Shown piece by piece: positions 25,260 to 38,226 of a stretch of DNA of 64,000 bases; position 1 is the first letter of the stretch; the number at the start of each line of letters is the position of its first letter. The position numbers and the translations under genes are program-made. This DNA is from Eimeria necatrix (lineage: Eukaryota; Apicomplexa; Conoidasida; Eucoccidiorida; Eimeriidae), in NCBI RefSeq assembly GCF_000499385.1, contig NW_013654863.1, forward strand, positions 27,442 through 91,441, read 5' to 3'. The notes under the pieces are model-generated. The model was not told where the DNA came from and searched no databases. It was given only the letters and a program-made list of their open reading frames with translations.

Positions 25260-25583
25260 CTGCCCTACTGCTGCACCGCAGCGGCAATAAAGTGTAGCAT
25301 CTGCTGCAGCAGCAGCAACTACTACAGCAGCTGCTACAGGTAGCTACGGCCTCAGCTGTAGCTGCCAATTGTTTTACCTGAGTCTCCACTGGCCAGGCCA
25401 GAGGAGAATGAATGCGTCCTTGGTACCTAAGGACTGTTAAGGGCCCCAAGAGCACATAAGAATGCCAGAGGAACTAGTGATAATGATAATAGTTCTAGCC
25501 ATCACAATAATGGTAAGGTCTAAAAACACGTCGCCGGTCACCTAAATAAAATAGAAACAGGCAGAACCGCACTTGCCTATGGG

Positions 25584-26273
25584 CTACGACCTCCATGGCT
25601 GCTGCTGCTGCTGCAGCTGCCGCAGCTGCTGCATGTCTCCTGGATTTCCATCCCCTAGCGGCTGTGTATTAAAAAGGCTTGCTTCTGCCTGCCTAAACTG
25701 AGGACCCTCGTCGGCCTCCCCAAGTTGCTCAGGCGGCAACACCACACGGGGTGTGTGCCCATGGGACGAGTGGTGGCTGCCCTCTTTCTTGCGCTGAAAA
25801 AAAACCCCACATGAACCCACGCCACAGAGCACACTGGCTAGGGCTTGACTGCATGCATATAACGGCAGGGGATGGCTAGTGACTACCCTGTTCCAACCTA
25901 CTTTTTTCTCAGATTTGCTCTTCCGATGCTTGCCCTGTAACACCAGAGAAAAGCACAATCCATGGAAAATTCCAGAAAAGACAGAACCGAACGGAAAACA
26001 CATCTATACGAGGGTCGACTTGGGACATGCAAAGCACAACCTCAGTAGTTCCCGGCTACAGTCATCACCCGAGTGCAACTTGTCGCTGCTGCTGCTGTTG
26101 GTATTGCTGCTGCTGCTGCTGCTGCTACTGCTACTTTTACCTATGGCCATACCTCTCTCTGATGTTGCAGTTTCTCTTGCCTTTTTCTTTCTTCCTTTAC
26201 CCGCCTAGCCTCGTCCACTGGCATGAAGTTGTTTGGGTCTGTCAGATCCAAGAAGGGTCCCCTCCGCTGCTTC
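25584..26273 (-). CDS. Three short 3' exons of a basic, Gln-ending protein
   Basis: Exons 26273-26201, 25934-25902 and 25793-25584 join in phase 0. They read KQRRGPFLDLTDPNNFMPVD then EARR, GKHRKSKSEKK, and RKKEGSHHSSHGHTPRVVLP continuing to LRQLQQQQQPWRS and a TAG stop. Splice sites are good: CTACAG and GTAAAG, GTTACAG and GTAGGT, TTTTTTTTCAG. The combined piece is very basic in the middle. No family was recognised. The exons may be the true 3' end of the SAPS-domain gene immediately upstream, which otherwise stops at 26560, or the end of a separate gene whose first exons were not found. A hydrophobic open stretch at 26350-26590 lies between them and is not convincing as coding. Confidence 0.45.
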
Positions 26274-26559
26274 CTGTAGCAGCAACAGCAGCAGCACAAA
26301 CAGCATTCACGAGGCAACCACGCAGCGCTTGGTAAGGCGGTTATATATCAGGGGAAGCCTGTGCACCGCTCTACATACCAGATGCCACCAACGGCAGTGA
26401 AGAAACATGCACACACAAAGTTGGCAAATGGTACCAACAAAGACAAGATCTGTGCAGAATAAATAGTGTTAATACCAGAAATATTGCACAGTGGAGGTGA
26501 AGATGCATTGGGTATTTTCATGAGGGCAAGAGAAACAGACAACGAAATAAACAATGAGC

Positions 26560-29328
26560 TCACGATATAAAACGCTGCAACTTTTGCCATTTGCGAGACT
26601 GCAACAAAAACTGAGTCACGTAAGTCATCGGTGCCCCCTGGTGGCTCCCCGGCACATCGAGGCAGCGCCTCGCGCTGTCTTTTTCGCTGCTGCTATCGCT
26701 GCTGCTGCTGATGGTATCACTGCTGCTGCCATCGCTGCTGTTGCCGTCGCTGCAGCTGCTGTCCGTGTAGCTGACGGGAGACAGTTGCACGCTTTCAGCT
26801 TCTTCTGCTGATGCTGCTGCTGCGGAGGATGCTGCTGCCGTGGCTGCTGCTACGGAAAGTGGCTGCTCTGCTGCAGACGCTGCTGATGCTGGCTGGGGAG
26901 GAGACAGTCGGCGTGGACTGCTACTGCTGCTGCTGCTGCAGGGCTGCGTTGACCCCTCCTCAGTAACCAGCGGCTGGGGGGTCGGCGGGGTGACGACGAA
27001 AGCCTCAGAAGTTTGCTGCAGCAGATCCAAAAAAAGAACTAATTGCTAATGTGTAAAGATGTACAGCACCGCAAGTAGCGTGCAGTTGTTACTGCTTACC
27101 TCTCCAGCTGCCTGCATGTTTTGCGTGGTGGTGGCAGCCGTCGGTGACACGGGGGGGGAGAAGTGGTCAAAATCAATCTCCATCGGTTGCACCCCTTCAG
27201 GCCCTCTAAAGTGGACGACAGCCGCCACATGACCCTCTGCAGAAGTATCATATGCTGCTGCTGGAGACGGTGTTCCTGCTTGCACTGGCGATCGTACTGC
27301 AGGCGATTGGGGCCGCGGCGTTAGAGGTTGTGAAGCAGCAGAGCTCCTGCTGATGCTGCCGCTGCTGCTGCTGCTGCTGGCGCTGTTCAGTGCCTGGTGG
27401 CGATTCTCAAGCGAGACGCCTCCTCCGGCGCGGCACAAAGCCAAGGCCCCATCAGAGGAGCTCTCCGCTGCAGGTTCGTGTTGTTGCCGCTGTGGCAGCT
27501 GCTGTTGCTGCTGCGAGGCAGAAGTTTCCGTGCTGCAGCTGTTGCTGGGGTTGTCCCCACCCGGCCTCATGCATGCTGCCACCTGCAGCTCACCTGCTGC
27601 TGTATGTGGGTTGGCGGAGGTCCTGGATGCTTGTCGTGCCATTCCATCAAGACTTTCGCGTCTTTCCTGTTGCTGCTGCAGCTGCGGCTGCTGTTCGTCC
27701 TCCGCAACAAGGCGCACAAGTGGAGTGAGGGGCAAGGAGACCTTGGGCAAGTCCACTACTGTGTCTGCAGCATGCATGCCTCCTTCAGTGGGTGCCATCT
27801 CTGGAGCAGCAGCAGCCGGAACAGCGGGTGCTGCTGCTGTTGCAGCTGGGGCTGATGATGCTGCTGGAGGAAGGATGGGAATTACTGGGAGCAAAGAGTG
27901 CAGCAACGCCGCTGGGGACACCGTCGAAACTGCTGCTGTGACGGTTACAGGACTTGCAGCAGCACCAGTTGCTGTTGCTGCCGTTGCTGCTGGGTTGGCA
28001 GCATCGAATCCGCCACTCCTTGGGGAGAAGAGTTTCAAAGCTAGCGTATGCTGCTGCTGCTGCTGCTGGCTACTGCTACGCGGGGTGCAGGGCCCCAACC
28101 GAGGGGTGTTCATCCCAGAGGAAGGAGAAGAGGGGCAAAGAGCCGGCACAACACCATCAAGCTGCACATGTATGCTCATGTGTATCAAAAGATCCACAAT
28201 GGGCCCCAGGCCGTCAGCTGCAGGGATAAACAGGCAGGGGTGCAGCACCGCATGAGGCGCAATTGTAACGGCGACGAAGTGAGCCCTGAAACTGTAACTC
28301 AGAGCCTGTTACTTGCCCACTGCCTGCACTTAAGTCATCCTTTTCTCTGTCTGACACCTATGCCACCAACCTGGAGCTTGTCTGTTATTTATTGTGAATG
28401 CTGCTCTGCTCCCCCGTTTGATTGACTCTCACCTGGCTGCCTCTTCGCCTGGCTGTGACTCTGGCGGTACTGAGACACTGCGTGGTCCAAACGGTCCAGC
28501 AAGCGACAGTCTGCAAATAGCCGGCGGTGCATCTCCTCAGACCCCAAGTCCAGAGCCTGTACGCATGCAAAAATGTGCGCATGCGCGCATCTTTATATCC
28601 TTTTTTTGTGCCGATGTATGCATGCATGGCAGCAGTGGGGCTTGCTTCTTTGTATCGAAGCATGCATGGGCGCGTTTCTGCCGTCTACACAGCTCAGTGC
28701 GCCAGCGTGCATGCACGAATGAAACCATACAGGCAGGTGTTCCGAATGCAACAAACATTCGCAAGCATGCTGCACCTCCTCACTGAAGCCCTTCTTCCCT
28801 TTGCACCGACAGCGCTAGCAGCAGCAGTAGCAGCGGCAGCAGCAACAGCAGCGCACCCTTCTGAGTATGCACAAAAGCTTGGAGGCAAATATATGGTGCG
28901 ATCTGCGCGTGATGAACAGCTCCAGTAGCCCTTGCCAGTGTGACACAGTCAAGTGCTCAAGCAGCGCAGGCACCACACCCACTAACTGCTGCAGCGCATC
29001 GATGGCCGCAATGAAGGACACACCCAGGCGGCCTAATGGCCCCCTGAAGACAAACGCAATTGCACATATGCGCATGCTTCAACGCCTGCACAAATGCGCG
29101 TCCTAAAAGGACACGAATTTGTGCATTTTTGTGCAAGTGGAAGAAGTAACGGAGTGATGATACAAGTCGCTACCTCCCAGCGCACTGGGAGCAGCAGCAG
29201 CAGTAGCACAGTAAGTCACAACGGTAGAGCCTGCAGCAGCTGCAGCACTTCATGGAGGAACTGGGCCCCAGAAAAGAGTGTAGCCAAGCAGTCTGTACAG
29301 CTACAGTCAATGCTGGAGGCTCGCCCAC

Positions 29329-29359
<31 letters not shown>

Positions 29360-32300
29360 AACCCTGCGCACTTGGGAATACAACATAGAAGTGCGGAGAC
29401 AAGGGCGAGTGGGGTCTGCAGCAACTGTGCCTCCACCTCAGCATGGAAAACAGCAAGACAACGAAAGGGCTGCGCGTGGGCGCCAATGGCCGCCAGCAGC
29501 TGCAGACAGGCTCGGCGGCTTCTCTTTCTTATGAGGCTCTGAGCAGCAGCAGCAGCAGAGCAGAATAGCAACAAATTCCACGTGCAAACGTCGAACTTGT
29601 GCGTACACAGTGACGAGGCACTAAGGGCGACGCAATGAAAAAGAAAGAAACGGGTGAGCTGCGCAGGTGAGCTGCGCAGGTGAGCTGCTGCAGCGGGTGC
29701 TGTTGCTGCTGCTGTTTGACTTTGCATGCAGGTACCACCTGCTCTGCAGCGATGCATACGGCGCCTGCAGCAACCCTAGCTCGCTAAAGGCTGGCGACTG
29801 AACTGCCGAGTGTCATTCGCTAGGCCGCACCGATGTTAACTAACGAGCTACCTAGCTAGCTAGCTAGGGAGCTATCTAGCTAGCCAGCTAGCTACCTACG
29901 CGGAGACTTATGACGCTTCTATTCCACAAATTCGGTGACTTGGCTACCTAGATAGCCCAACACTGTACCTGCACGACTCCTGAAATGAATCCGGACTTGA
30001 TGAAAGTCTCCTCCAGCAGCACCTTGTGCGCAGACATTTCCATTGTGGGGTCGCCGTAAACCTCCGCCATGTCTGTCGTTCCCTCTTGCAGCTTCTGCTG
30101 CATCCAGAGCTGCGCATGCAAACCCACAGCAACTGCACTTGCAATTAGCCGCAGCCCAGCAGCCATTGAGAATGGGAAGCGAGACCTTTTCGCAGGAGCA
30201 GCAGCAGCAGCAACTGACATACCTGAAACTCCGCTTCGCTAACTCCCGGGCGAGGCACGTTTAGGCCTGTGCATCCTGGGGGTCTGCATGCAGGATGTTT
30301 GTAGGCGCCCTCCAGCAGCCTAACAAAGAAAGGCACGTGTTCATCTAGGCTCAAGAAGTTGCTGGGGTGAGCTGCTGCTAAGGGCAGTGCTGCCTCCCGC
30401 AGCACAGACAGCGGCACCACGGATGCAGGCGGGAACAGCGAAACCTGTGCACGGCTGCTGGTGCTGCTGCTGGTCGCCGTGTGCGAGTTGGTGCCTCGCC
30501 TCCAGCTGGCAGAAGCGCCAGCAGCAGTAGCAGGATCGCCTCCCTGACTTTGAAACGGCAGCGGAGAAGCACAAGGCAAAGATATATCGGGAGATCCGCA
30601 GACAGGAGAGGCATCTGAAGAGGCCTCAGTGGTGTAGACACTCGACAAGCAAGAAGAACGGCTCCCCTCCCTCTCTTCTTCCATGCCCTCCAACTGAGAA
30701 TGGGCAGCAGCTGCTGCAGCAGCTGCTGCCGGCTCGCTGTGAAGCGGCGCATCAACGCCAGCAGCAGCAGCCGACGCGCTTGCTGCGGCTGCTGCAGCTG
30801 CACTCTGTTCAAGGAATGATGACTGGGAGCCTTCAGAGCTGTGTAGGGCGGTGACAGTCCACTGTTCGCGCTGCACTCTGCTGGTGATGTTGCCGTTGCT
30901 GCTGCTGCGCCGGCTGCTGCTGCTGTCATCAGCTGGAGGCGCAGCAGCACTGCTCTCTCCAGCTGCGGCCGCGCTGTCTGCCGCTGCAGGAGGAGCAGCA
31001 GACACACACAGGAGGATCTCCTCCCCTTCCAAGCTACCACTGCACGGGAGGGGCCGTTTTGCAGAGCTGGGGCCCCACTCTACTTCCTCTCGCGCCTCCG
31101 CAGCGGCAGCTGCTGCAGCAACAGTCCCGTGCTGCACCTGCCACCTGCTACGCTGCTGGGGAAACAGTGGTGCAGCGCAGCTAAGAGGAGAAGCCCAGGC
31201 TGAGCTGCGCCTCCTTGCAGCAGCGGCAGCTGCAGCAAGAGCAGCTTTCTGCTGCTGCTGCTGATACCGCCGCTTCACGTGGAGGGCCCACAAGTGGAAG
31301 TGCAGTGGGTATAATGGGCCCCCAGGGGGGGGCCCTACGACGCCCCAGCCCCACGATCCAGCATCTCCTGCTGCTGCGCTTGCTCCCAATGCAGACCCGC
31401 TGCTAGCTGCTGCGCTTGTCTCAGTTGCTGCTGCTGTTGCTGGGCAAGAATGAAGCGGGACTGTTGTTGCTGCTTCTGTATCTGAATAAACTAAATGGGG
31501 AAACCGGTGCCGGTATTCCGCCAGCCGCTGCTGCTGCCGCCGCTGCCGTCGCACCTCTGCATGCGCCCGAGATATTCGGTGCTGCTGTGATTGTACTTGC
31601 TGCTGCTGTTGGTGCTGCATGTGTTGTCTGCTGCTGCTGCTGTTCTGTTGCCTGCGGTCAGCCTCCTGGGTGCGCGCTTCCGGGGGGCTTGAGCCAGCAC
31701 GGCTTGCAGCCGCTGCAGGAGCAGCAGCACAAACGGAGGGGCCGCTGCCGCTGCTGACTCCCCTACGAGGAAGCTGCAGAGTATTGTGCAGCAGCTCACT
31801 GGCAGGAGATGGGCACAGCTGCTGCTGCAGCAGTTGCTGCTGCTGCTGCGCCTGATGGGGCGCCTCCGCAGAATGGCCGCTGAATAGGCGTCGCCGCGAC
31901 GACGGCGAAACCGAGCTGCTGCTGCGCGCCGCAGCAGATGACACAAAAGGTCAGCAGCAAGTTGCGACAATTGTGAAGCAAAAGACACAGATGTGTTTAA
32001 ATCTGCTGCGTTTGCACTTGTGTTTCTGCAGCAAATGCTGCACTTCTCCCCTAATACCTAGCTGGGATACTGGCTGCTGCTGCTCCACAGCACCTGCCCC
32101 TCTATGCGGCTACATATGCAGTTCTTCGTTTCTACTGTCTGTGCTGCTGCTGCTGCCCCTTTGATTTTGTTTCTTTCTGTTTCTGTCTGTTTACTTACTT
32201 AGCAGCAGATGATGGCCTGCGTCTGCTTCCCCTGCCGCCGCCGCAGCTGCTGCGGGCTGCCTTTGTTCTCCAGCCCGAAAGGCTCCCGCCAGAAGTCGCA

Positions 32301-33253
32301 TGCAGGCTCCGCATTTGCTGCTGCTGCTGGTGGCCTTCGCCGTGCTGCTGCTTCCGCTTCTGCTGCCGCTGCTGCTGGTGCAGCTCACGCCGCAGCAGCA
32401 GGCGCTCCGCCTTGCTGCTGACAGCAGCACGGATCAGCCACCGAGAGCCAGGGGTGCCCCATCTACAAGAACAGCAGCTCGTGAGCGGCGCCATCAGGCT
32501 GCTGCGGAGGTGCTTCATGCTGCTGGTGGCAGGGTCAGAGAAGGCAGCTGGTGCGTACTGCACACAGCTGCTCTCCCCGCTGCTGCTGCTGCTGCTGCAG
32601 CAAAACGGCTGCTCCCCCTGCTGTCTGCGGGCCCGGCGGGAGCGAGCAACAGCATTCTGTAACTGAGCTGCAGCAGAAGAGCGTCGCTGAACGCTGCTGC
32701 CTCTGTTCATATGCGAGCACCGTTGGTGCCGCTGCAGATCTTGTTGCTGCGGATGTCCAGTGCAGCTGCTGCAGCAGCAGCAGCAGCTGCTGTTGGCGTT
32801 GCTGCTGCAAGCGCATTTGGCTCCTCCCCCTTCACTGACTAGCTGCAGCAGCAAACTGCCGCGCCTGTCGAAGTGCCGCTGCCGCAAGAGCGCAGCAACA
32901 AAGGCCCTCCAGCTGCAGCCTTCTAGCAGCGCCTGCAGCACGGGTGCCCCGATAGGCCCCACGCATGCGCTGTTGCTGCCGGTGATGCGCAGCAGCAGCT
33001 CCTGAGAGGAGGGGAAGGACAGAGACAGCAGCAAGTGCCGCAGAACCTCTGAAAGAGATATAGCGCTGCAGGCGTACAAGTTGCTGCTGCCAGGCTCTGC
33101 TGCTGCTGATTCTGCCGCTACTGGCGACCCCGTCAGAGCAGCAGCACCTGCTGCTGTGGTTTCGTTGTCCTTCGACACCGCCGGCAGGAAAGTTTCCCTC
33201 TCCTCTTCAGGCTGCTGCGGCTGTCCCAGGCTGCTTGTGCTGCTCCCGTTGCC

Positions 33254-33284
<31 letters not shown>

Positions 33285-34172
33285 GTACTAGCAGCGCCGC
33301 CGCCAGTGTCTCCCGGGTGCGCCACAACTACGTGTGAGGGCAGAGTTTCTATGGACCCGTTGGTGCAGAAAAGCAGCAGCTCCAGCAGCTTAGTGATGTG
33401 ATAGGGGTTGCTGCCTCTGCTGCAGGTGGCCGGGTGAAGCCCCTGCAGCAGCGCTGCAGCAGCAACTCCAGCAAACCTATCCAGAAAAGACCGAAAAAAG
33501 AGGCAGGCGTCTGTGGGGGCCCCCCCGGGGCCCCGCGACCTGAAGGTGGCGTCGCTGGCTGTAGACAAACGCATGCATGCGAGGGGACAGTCCGCAGGAA
33601 AGAAAGCAGCAAAACCATCTCCGAGGCAAGAGATCAAGAAGTCGTACACGGTGTAGGAGCGCCGCGCCACGTCCCGGGCCGTGAACAGCACGGGGCTGCT
33701 GCAGCGGCTGTTGCAGCAGCAGCAGCAGCTCGTGCTGCAGCAGCAGCAGTCGCTGCTGCTGCTCACGTTTTCTGTCAGACTCCCCTTGTCTCGAAGGCGC
33801 GACCTTCCAGCGCTGCTGGCGCAGCAGCACGCGGTGCTGCTGTTGCTACAGCGGCGGCTGCAGCTGCTGCTGTCGCATGTGCTCGTCGCAGACGAGTGAA
33901 GCGCCTGCTGCTGCAGCTGCTGCTGCTGCTGCAGCTCGTCTGCCTCTCCGCAGCAGCCCTGCGCAGCTGCTGTCGGGCTGTCCTCGTCATCTGCAGCTGC
34001 TGCAGAGTCGCGGCGAGGCGGCAGCAGACGCCGCAAAGACTCTGGAAAGGCGGGAGGCAGGTCCCCCAAGCAGCCACAAGTTGCTGCTGCAGGAGGGTGT
34101 GGGGCAAGGAAGGTGACGTTGCAGCAGCAGGGGACAACTCCTGTGCATATCTGTGCCTGCTGCGTTCCCTGC

Positions 34173-34206
<34 letters not shown>

Positions 34207-35136
34207 GGCGGCCGTAACAGCCGCCTGAGCACCTGCAGCCGCACTGCCCCTTCTGCTGCTGCTGTCGCCGCTGCTGCTGCTGCTGCTGCTTGGCTCCAAG
34301 CACGTGGCACTGTATGTAATGCGTAAACCTCACTGGCACTGCCACCAAGGCAAAGACAGCCTCAACTGCAGCAGCTCCGTACCGCTGCAGCAGCGCAGTG
34401 AACAAATCAAAGAGAGATGCAGTGCCGTAGCTGCTGCGCCTCGCGTCCCCCAAATCAAATACGAAGGGGCAGTCGGGGCTCAAGTCGCTGCACGAAGCCT
34501 CCCCACAGAACCCACGGTCCACATAGTCTGCAGCGCACAGCAGCAGAAGCAGCAGCAGCAGCAGCGGCAGCAGCAGCAGCAGCAGCGCTTGTGAGGACTC
34601 GTACACTTACGCGCTGCGAAGTCAAACACTCGCTGCAGTCTTATCAGCTGCGTCAAAAAGGTACATGTTTGTAAGGGCCTAAAAGACAAGGATCTATCTG
34701 GGCTTTTCTGGCTGCCTTCATATATCTATCTGTGTATACAAGGATTTAGAATTGTGTACAATATATATTTAAATATATATACATATAGGTTTGTGTATAC
34801 ACAGAAACATGTGCAGATGCATACATTCTTTATACTAAAATGTAAGTACATGTAGATATGTAACCGTATGTAGACAGATATATACATAAATAATGTATTA
34901 TAAATAATGTATATACATGTACATATTATATATACATATATATATATATGTGTGTATATAATATATAGATTATATATACATGTAATGCATGTATATACGC
35001 ACCCACATATAAACGTATACATATAAAGGGGTGTACATATGTGTCTCTGTATGAAATATGTAAAACCCTTAACATTTGCATCCGTTAATAAACATGTTAA
35101 ATGCATACATATGTGCATCCAAATGTGAAGACATGT

Positions 35137-35216
<80 letters not shown>

Positions 35217-36918
35217 AGACATGCACATAGGCATCTGCAAATAAATAAATATATAAATAAATATATGGTTTATGTACATTTAATACGTATTTGTTTCAAT
35301 CTTCACACATGCATGCAGACACTAGCAGCAGCAGCTGAAACCCCGGCTAAACCCCAAATTGAAACCTGGAAAAAACCCTAAAATGAATCAACAAAGAGAA
35401 ATTAAACAAAACTTCAAAAATGAAAAAAAATGAAAATGCCGCACTCAAGAAGTGAAGGTAAATCAAAGCAGTCAGGTGCTGGTAACGAGCGTCCGAGGGC
35501 CTGGGGGCCCCGTAGTACTGCAGCAGCTCCTCGACCTCAGCCTCCTCCGCAGCCTGCTGCAGCGCCAGCAGCAGCAGCAGCAGCAGCACCGTGAGCAGGA
35601 GCAGCAGCAGCGGCAGAAACAACAGCAAGAGCAGCAGAAGAGAGAACAGTGACAGCAGCGGCAGCAGCGGCAGAAAGAACACTTGAAGAAGCAGTAGGGG
35701 GAACAGTAGCTGCACCAGCAACAGCCGCAGTGACACTAGCAGCAGACACAGCAGCAGCAGCAGCAGGAGCAATCAAAACAGCAGCAGCATGATGCATTCA
35801 ATGCAGATGCCGCATAAAAAGGGACCCACTGTTCTCGCGTCCGAGCTGTTGCCGGCGTCTCCAGCCATGCTGCTCTCTTGTGGCTCTTGCTGCAGCTGCT
35901 GCTGCTGCTGCTGCTGCTCTGCGTGCTGCTGCTCTTGCTGCAGCTGCTGCGAGCTAGTCGGAGGGACCTGCGACGGGTCGCAATCGGTGTCCATACACTC
36001 GAAGGCAAGCGGCTGTTTCGCTGCAGCTTCCGCTTCCCTTAAGAATTCTTCCTGCTGCTGCTGCAGCGCGAGACCTTGCTGCAAGTGCTGCTCCTGCTGC
36101 CGCTGCTGCTGCTGCTCATCAAAGGCTGTGCTGCCGGCACTGCTGCTCTCATGAAGAGATACTACAGTGCCGTAGGGCTCTGCATGCTCGTGTTGCAAGT
36201 ATCGGCTTTCCTGCAGCAGCAGCAGCCGCTCCTGCTCCAAATGTTGCAGCTGCTGCTGCTGTTGCTGCGGCCCTGAAACACTCGCGAATGCTGCTGCTGC
36301 GAGGGCAGGCAGCTGCTGCACTGAAGCAGCTACTCCTTCCTCTGCATCGACGCTCATACTTGCGTCCTCATCGCTTCCGCAGCCGTTGTTGCTGCTGCAG
36401 TTGTTGCTGCTGCTGCTGCTGCTGCTGTCAGGGTCGATACTCTCGTCATCCACGCAGTCCTCGTTGCTTCGTGGCTCGCTGAGCTGCAGCGGGAGCGGCA
36501 GCTCCTGCTGCTGCTCCAGTTGCTGCAGGCTCTGAGCCTGTTGCTGTTCAACTTCTAGGCCACCAAACTGTGCCTCTTTTGCAAAGGCGGGCTGCTGCTG
36601 CTGCTGTTGCTGCTGCTGTGGCTGCTGCTGCTGCGGCGGCCCTTCGACAAATGCGCAAACGTCGCCAGCAGCAAGGCAAAGCTGCATCTGCTGCGGCATG
36701 CTGCCTTCACACAACTCAAGGCTGACTGCTTCTCCTTCCGGCAGCCGAAGCAAAAGCTCTTGCTGCTGCAGCAATTGCTGCTGCTGCTGCTGCAGCTGCG
36801 TCTGCTGCAGGGCAGGGCACGAGATCCCGCCCGGTAACGAGACCTCAGTAACCAACTGTCCCACCGGCAAGGTGGAGCCAACGTCGTGCTGCTGCTGCTG
36901 CAGCACAGCTGGGACAAC

Positions 36919-36955
<37 letters not shown>

Positions 36956-37079
36956 AGTGCAGCAGCTGCTGATTCTGTTGGCAACAAAGCGCCACCAGAC
37001 TCCAAGCAGAGGCCAGCCACAGGCGATACACGCCTAGATGAATTCGTGGATCTGCTGCAACCGCTGTCGGTGGCCTGCA

Positions 37080-37112
<33 letters not shown>

Positions 37113-37241
37113 TGTTAGGCGAAACTTGCCCCCAAGCAGGAACAGTCCCAAGAGCAGCAGCAGCAGCAGCAGGTGAGGAGCTCCGCTGTAAATCATCCGG
37201 AGACCTCAAGGGGGAGATCGTTTTCGTTGCTCCATGACTGT

Positions 37242-37275
<34 letters not shown>

Positions 37276-37528
37276 GCTGCTGCTGCTGCTATTGCCGGTG
37301 CCACTTGGATTATTTGCTGCATGGACAGCTGCGGGAGGCCGCTGCTGGATGCCTGCAGCGGTTGCTGCTGCTGCTTCCGCAGCCGCTGCTGCAGCCGCCT
37401 CAGCAGCAGCAGCTGCTGCTGCTGCTACTGCAGCTGCACGCACTGCAGCAGCGGCTGCCTCATCAGCGCTGCTGCTTCGCGCAAGAGATACGGCGTTAGA
37501 TCCAAGGCCACAAAAAACGGTATCCCCA

Positions 37529-37565
<37 letters not shown>

Positions 37566-37848
37566 AGTCAACTTCCTTTTGCTGCTTCTGAAGCCGCAAG
37601 CCTTTCGAAAGTGGCTGGGAGCTGATGCCGCCCTCAGTCTCATCTGTCTGGAGCTGCTGCTGCTGCTGCTGCTGCTGCTCAGGCGGCGCGTTCAGCTGCT
37701 GCTGCTCCGTCTGGTGCGGCTCATCCTGCCTCTGTGGAATCTGCTGCTGCTGCAGTTGCTGCGGCTGCTGCTGCAGTTGCTGCGGCTGTTGCTGCAGCTC
37801 GTGCAGCCGAGAATCAGCACTTTTAGGGGTTAGACTGTCGTTCCCCAT
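26560..37848 (-). CDS. SAPS-domain protein, SIT4/PP6 phosphatase regulatory subunit-like
   Basis: Phase-supported exons include 37848-35830, 35556-about 35450, 34527-32199, 31921-30223, 30109-29969, 29538-29372, 29043-28857, 28556-28433, about 28290-27100 and 27015-26560. A small exon near 34650 and some junctions are unsettled. SAPS-like helical segments appear in order: VEELLQYYGAPRPSDARYQH, EVLRHLLLSLSFPSSQELLL, NFLSLDEHVPFFVRLLEGAY, RRACLQLLAAIGAHAQPF, GRLGVSFIAAIDALQQLVG and HRRLFADCRLLDRLDHAVSQ. SAPS proteins are helical-repeat scaffolds that target PP6/Sit4 phosphatase. The first exon encodes about 670 residues dominated by Gln, Ala and Ser runs with acidic islands, an unusual N-terminal extension that might instead be a separate gene. 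Long Ser/Ala/Gln inserts split the conserved helices. Introns carry CTG on the coding strand. Confidence 0.55.
29838..29897. repeat. CTAG-rich palindromic cluster
   Basis: The stretch is built from overlapping CTAG and AGCTAGCT units, interrupted by GGGAGCTAT and CAGCTAGCTAC. It lies within an intron of the SAPS-domain gene. The tetranucleotide is rare elsewhere in the window. Confidence 0.7.
34690..35330. repeat. AT-rich intronic block with a long (TA)n run
   Basis: AT-rich, TATA- and CATA-rich sequence with an uninterrupted (AT)n of about 75 bp at 35138-35212. The Tyr/Ile/Cys-rich frames it creates are repeat artefacts. By position it falls in an intron of the SAPS-domain gene. Confidence 0.85.
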
Positions 37849-37865
37849 TGCAACTTAAGAAGCGC

Positions 37866-37898
<33 letters not shown>

Positions 37899-38190
37899 TG
37901 CTGCTGAGCCGCTCTGTAGGGCATTGGCTTCGTCTTGCACGCAGAGTCAGTCAGGCAGAGCTCATCCTCCCCGAACAAGAATGCTTATCTACATCAAAAA
38001 AAAGCAACGTTGGAGGTTGCCTGTGCTGCTGCTGCTGCTGCTTTTGCTGCTGCTGCTGCTGCTGCTGCTGCTGTCGACGCCGCTACTTCTGCGCTACAGA
38101 CACCATTTGTGCTGCTAGTGCTGCTGAACTGTGTAACATGATAGCTGAGCTTGCTTCTGGAACTGCTGCGGTCATCCCTGACTGTGGCTG

Positions 38191-38226
<36 letters not shown>

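Noticed and set aside
26348..26590. Hydrophobic minus-strand frame resembling membrane segments
   Set aside because: It sits between better-supported exons, lacks matching splice phase and has no start context. Possible but not supported.
27353..28255. Long plus-strand frame opposite the SAPS-domain gene
   Set aside because: CAG/CTG repeats keep the antisense frame open. The minus frame has SAPS context and good splice sites.
34726..35226. Tyr/Ile-rich frame with IYIYIY runs
   Set aside because: It is a direct translation of the (TA)n microsatellite.
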